5,595 nucleotides of DNA from Bacillota bacterium (GTDB lineage: Bacteria > Bacillota_B > Desulfitobacteriia > Desulfitobacteriales > Desulfitobacteriaceae), in NCBI GenBank assembly GCA_021779415.1, contig JAJYAS010000271.1, positions 1-5,595 on the forward strand, given 5' to 3'. Below the pieces are notes generated by a model. It searched no databases and was not told the DNA's origin. It saw nothing but the letters and a program-made list of their open reading frames with translations. Position numbers and translations under genes: made by a program. Positions 4,304-5,595 of the stretch are shown piece after piece (the stretch's first letter is position 1; every line of letters starts with the position of its first letter).

Positions 4304-5595
4304 ATGAAGGATCCAATGCAAACCATGGCTACTTGTTTTGAACAAGTAGCTTTATTTTTTCCGAGTGGAAACCCTAAGATTCAAGAAAGTTTTGCACGAC
4401 GCGCTGCGTATTTGGATACTAGGGATTATTCCAGAGAAGGTTTGGCGGATACGTTAAGAACGTATCACACGCAGTTAGGGGCGAGTGCTCAAACCCAACA
4501 GATGATTGAAGAGCTAAGACAAAAAGAAACTCTTGTGGTCATCACGGGCCAGCAAGCAGGAATTTTGACCGGACCGTTGTATACGTTATATAAAGCGATG
4601 ACGACCATTCGCTTGGCTCGAGAGCAGCGTGAAAAGCTTGGTCGTCCGGTTGTGCCGGTTTTTTGGATTGCCAGTGAAGACCATGATTGGTTAGAAATTC
4701 AGACGACCTATATTCTTGATTCGGAAGGAAAACCTGCCGCTTGTCGTCTTTCAGGAGACGGGGGAGGGGAATCTGTCGGTAATCAACCGGTTCCTGCTTG
4801 GGAAACGATTGAAGCTCAACTTATGGAAGGCATGCCTGGCGGCGAATTTAGATTATCAGTTTTGAAGCAATGCAAGCGATTTGTGGAACAGGCGGAGAAT
4901 TTGACGCAGTGGTTTGCTCTAACGTTGCAGTGGCTCGTCCAAAAGTGGGGACTTATTTTCTTTGATCCGATGTTACCAGAATTCAAACAGATTGCTGCCC
5001 CGATGTATGAAGAGATTTTGAAGATGAACGTTGATGTTCGCGACGCTTTAACGGAACGGACGAAAGAATGGGTGGACCTTGGGTTTAGGCCTCAAATCCA
5101 GCCAACCGGGGGAGAAGTCAACCTTTTTCTTTCCGTACCTGAGAGACGGGCAATAATGCGTAATGAGCAGACGTTTTATTTAAGGGGTCAAGAGAAACAG
5201 TGGGATCTCGATACCCTTAATATCTTGTTAAAACAAAGCCCAGAACGCTTTTCCCCAAATGTGGTGACTCGTCCTGTTGTTCAGGAATACCTATTTCCTA
5301 CTTTAGCCTATGTTCCAGGGCCGGGGGAATTGAATTACTGGGCTCAGTTAGGGAAGGTTTTTACTACGTTCGGATTCGTCATGCCCATTCTTTACCCGCG
5401 GTTGTCGGCTGTGGTGTTAACAGCTTCCTGGCAAAAATCCTTAAATAAGGAAGCACTGACGTTGGAGGATGTTTATGGTGGGTTGGGGAAACAGCGAGAT
5501 CGTTGTGTGCGGGAACGGGATAATTTAGATATTGATGATCGATTAGAGCATTTGCGTGCTCAGATCGAAAAGGGATATGCAGAGCTTGCACCATT
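4304..5595 (+). CDS. bshC: BshC-like protein (putative cysteine-adding enzyme of bacillithiol synthesis), 3' end outside the window
   Basis: An open frame of 430 codons runs off the window end. BshC proteins are usually about 540 residues, so roughly 110 are missing. In Bacillus BshC is assigned to adding cysteine to glucosaminyl-malate, the last step of bacillithiol synthesis. Family features are REGLADTLRTY (44-54), ITGQQAGILTGPLYTLYKAM (80-99), PVVPVFWIASEDHDWLEI (115-132, a nucleotide-binding-like region), GLIFFDP and YVPGPGELNYW. The FF of VALFFP (about 16-19) aligns with B. subtilis IQPFF, so the N-terminus is genuinely coding from the first residues. ATG follows GGGGGGA (4292-4298) at 5 bases, 41 bases after the selD stop. 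A terminator-like hairpin overlaps codons 9-19. Some family members occur in organisms without proven bacillithiol, so the activity is less certain than the family. Confidence 0.88.
   Translation, partial: MKDPMQTMATCFEQVALFFPSGNPKIQESFARRAAYLDTRDYSREGLADTLRTYHTQLGASAQTQQMIEELRQKETLVVITGQQAGILTGPLYTLYKAMTTIRLAREQREKLGRPVVPVFWIASEDHDWLEIQTTYILDSEGKPAACRLSGDGGGESVGNQPVPAWETIEAQLMEGMPGGEFRLSVLKQCKRFVEQAENLTQWFALTLQWLVQKWGLIFFDPMLPEFKQIAAPMYEEILKMNVDVRDALTERTKEWVDLGFRPQIQPTGGEVNLFLSVPERRAIMRNEQTFYLRGQEKQWDLDTLNILLKQSPERFSPNVVTRPVVQEYLFPTLAYVPGPGELNYWAQLGKVFTTFGFVMPILYPRLSAVVLTASWQKSLNKEALTLEDVYGGLGKQRDRCVRERDNLDIDDRLEHLRAQIEKGYAELAP
4328..4360 (+). terminator. Intrinsic terminator-like hairpin inside the start of bshC
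   Basis: GCTACTTGTT (4328-4337) pairs perfectly with AACAAGTAGC (4341-4350) around a TTG loop and is followed at once by TTTATTTTTT (4351-4360). By form this is a Rho-independent terminator, 66 bases after the selD stop. It lies in bshC codons 9-19, so it could end the selD transcript or act as an attenuator that translating ribosomes override. The stem is only moderately GC-rich, so termination is probably partial. Confidence 0.65.

Noticed and set aside
1..5595. Mobile element, CRISPR array, toxin-antitoxin pair or defence system
   Set aside because: No transposase, terminal repeats, regularly spaced repeats or defence domains were seen. All larger genes belong to core functions.

Overview
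The window looks like a chromosomal segment of a low-to-medium-GC Gram-positive anaerobe. The combination of a MecA-type adaptor, purine-rich Shine-Dalgarno sites, a bacterial selenocysteine (Sec) machinery and a BshC-like protein fits Firmicutes, most likely the Desulfosporosinus/Desulfitobacterium (Peptococcaceae-like) group. The lineage is inferred from protein resemblance recalled from memory, not from a search.

Layout: bases 2-37 hold the last codons of an unidentified plus-strand gene. It is followed 16 bases later by a 148-residue protein with two membrane segments (54-500). After a 159-base spacer with a possible extended -10 promoter comes a MecA-family adaptor gene (660-1253), ended by a strong intrinsic terminator (1274-1300). 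This terminator probably also serves the convergent small gene on the minus strand (1324-1527), a 67-residue protein with two CxxC pairs. A 130-base divergent region holds an imperfect palindrome and a hairpin just ahead of the selA ribosome binding site. selA (1658-3073), a near-consensus promoter (3093-3120), selD (3177-4262) and a bshC-like gene (4304 to the window end, incomplete) follow on the plus strand.

The main biology is selenium metabolism. SelD makes selenophosphate and SelA uses it to convert seryl-tRNA(Sec) to selenocysteinyl-tRNA(Sec). This selD is itself a selenoprotein gene: codon 26 is an in-frame UGA at the position of E. coli SelD Cys17, in the context A-G-U-G-C-K, followed by two consecutive perfect hairpins that are SECIS candidates. 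Making SelD therefore needs SelD's own product, a potential positive-feedback loop. A standard gene caller would truncate the gene and lose its catalytic residues. selB and the tRNA(Sec) gene selC are not in the window.

The other striking structure is a perfect 10-bp hairpin followed by TTTATTTTTT. It lies inside the first codons of the bshC-like gene and resembles an intrinsic terminator or attenuator between selD and bshC. I see no mobile element, CRISPR array, rRNA or tRNA. Sec-containing SelD is a known class, so apart from these regulatory structures and two unrecognised small proteins I do not see a new multi-gene system here.
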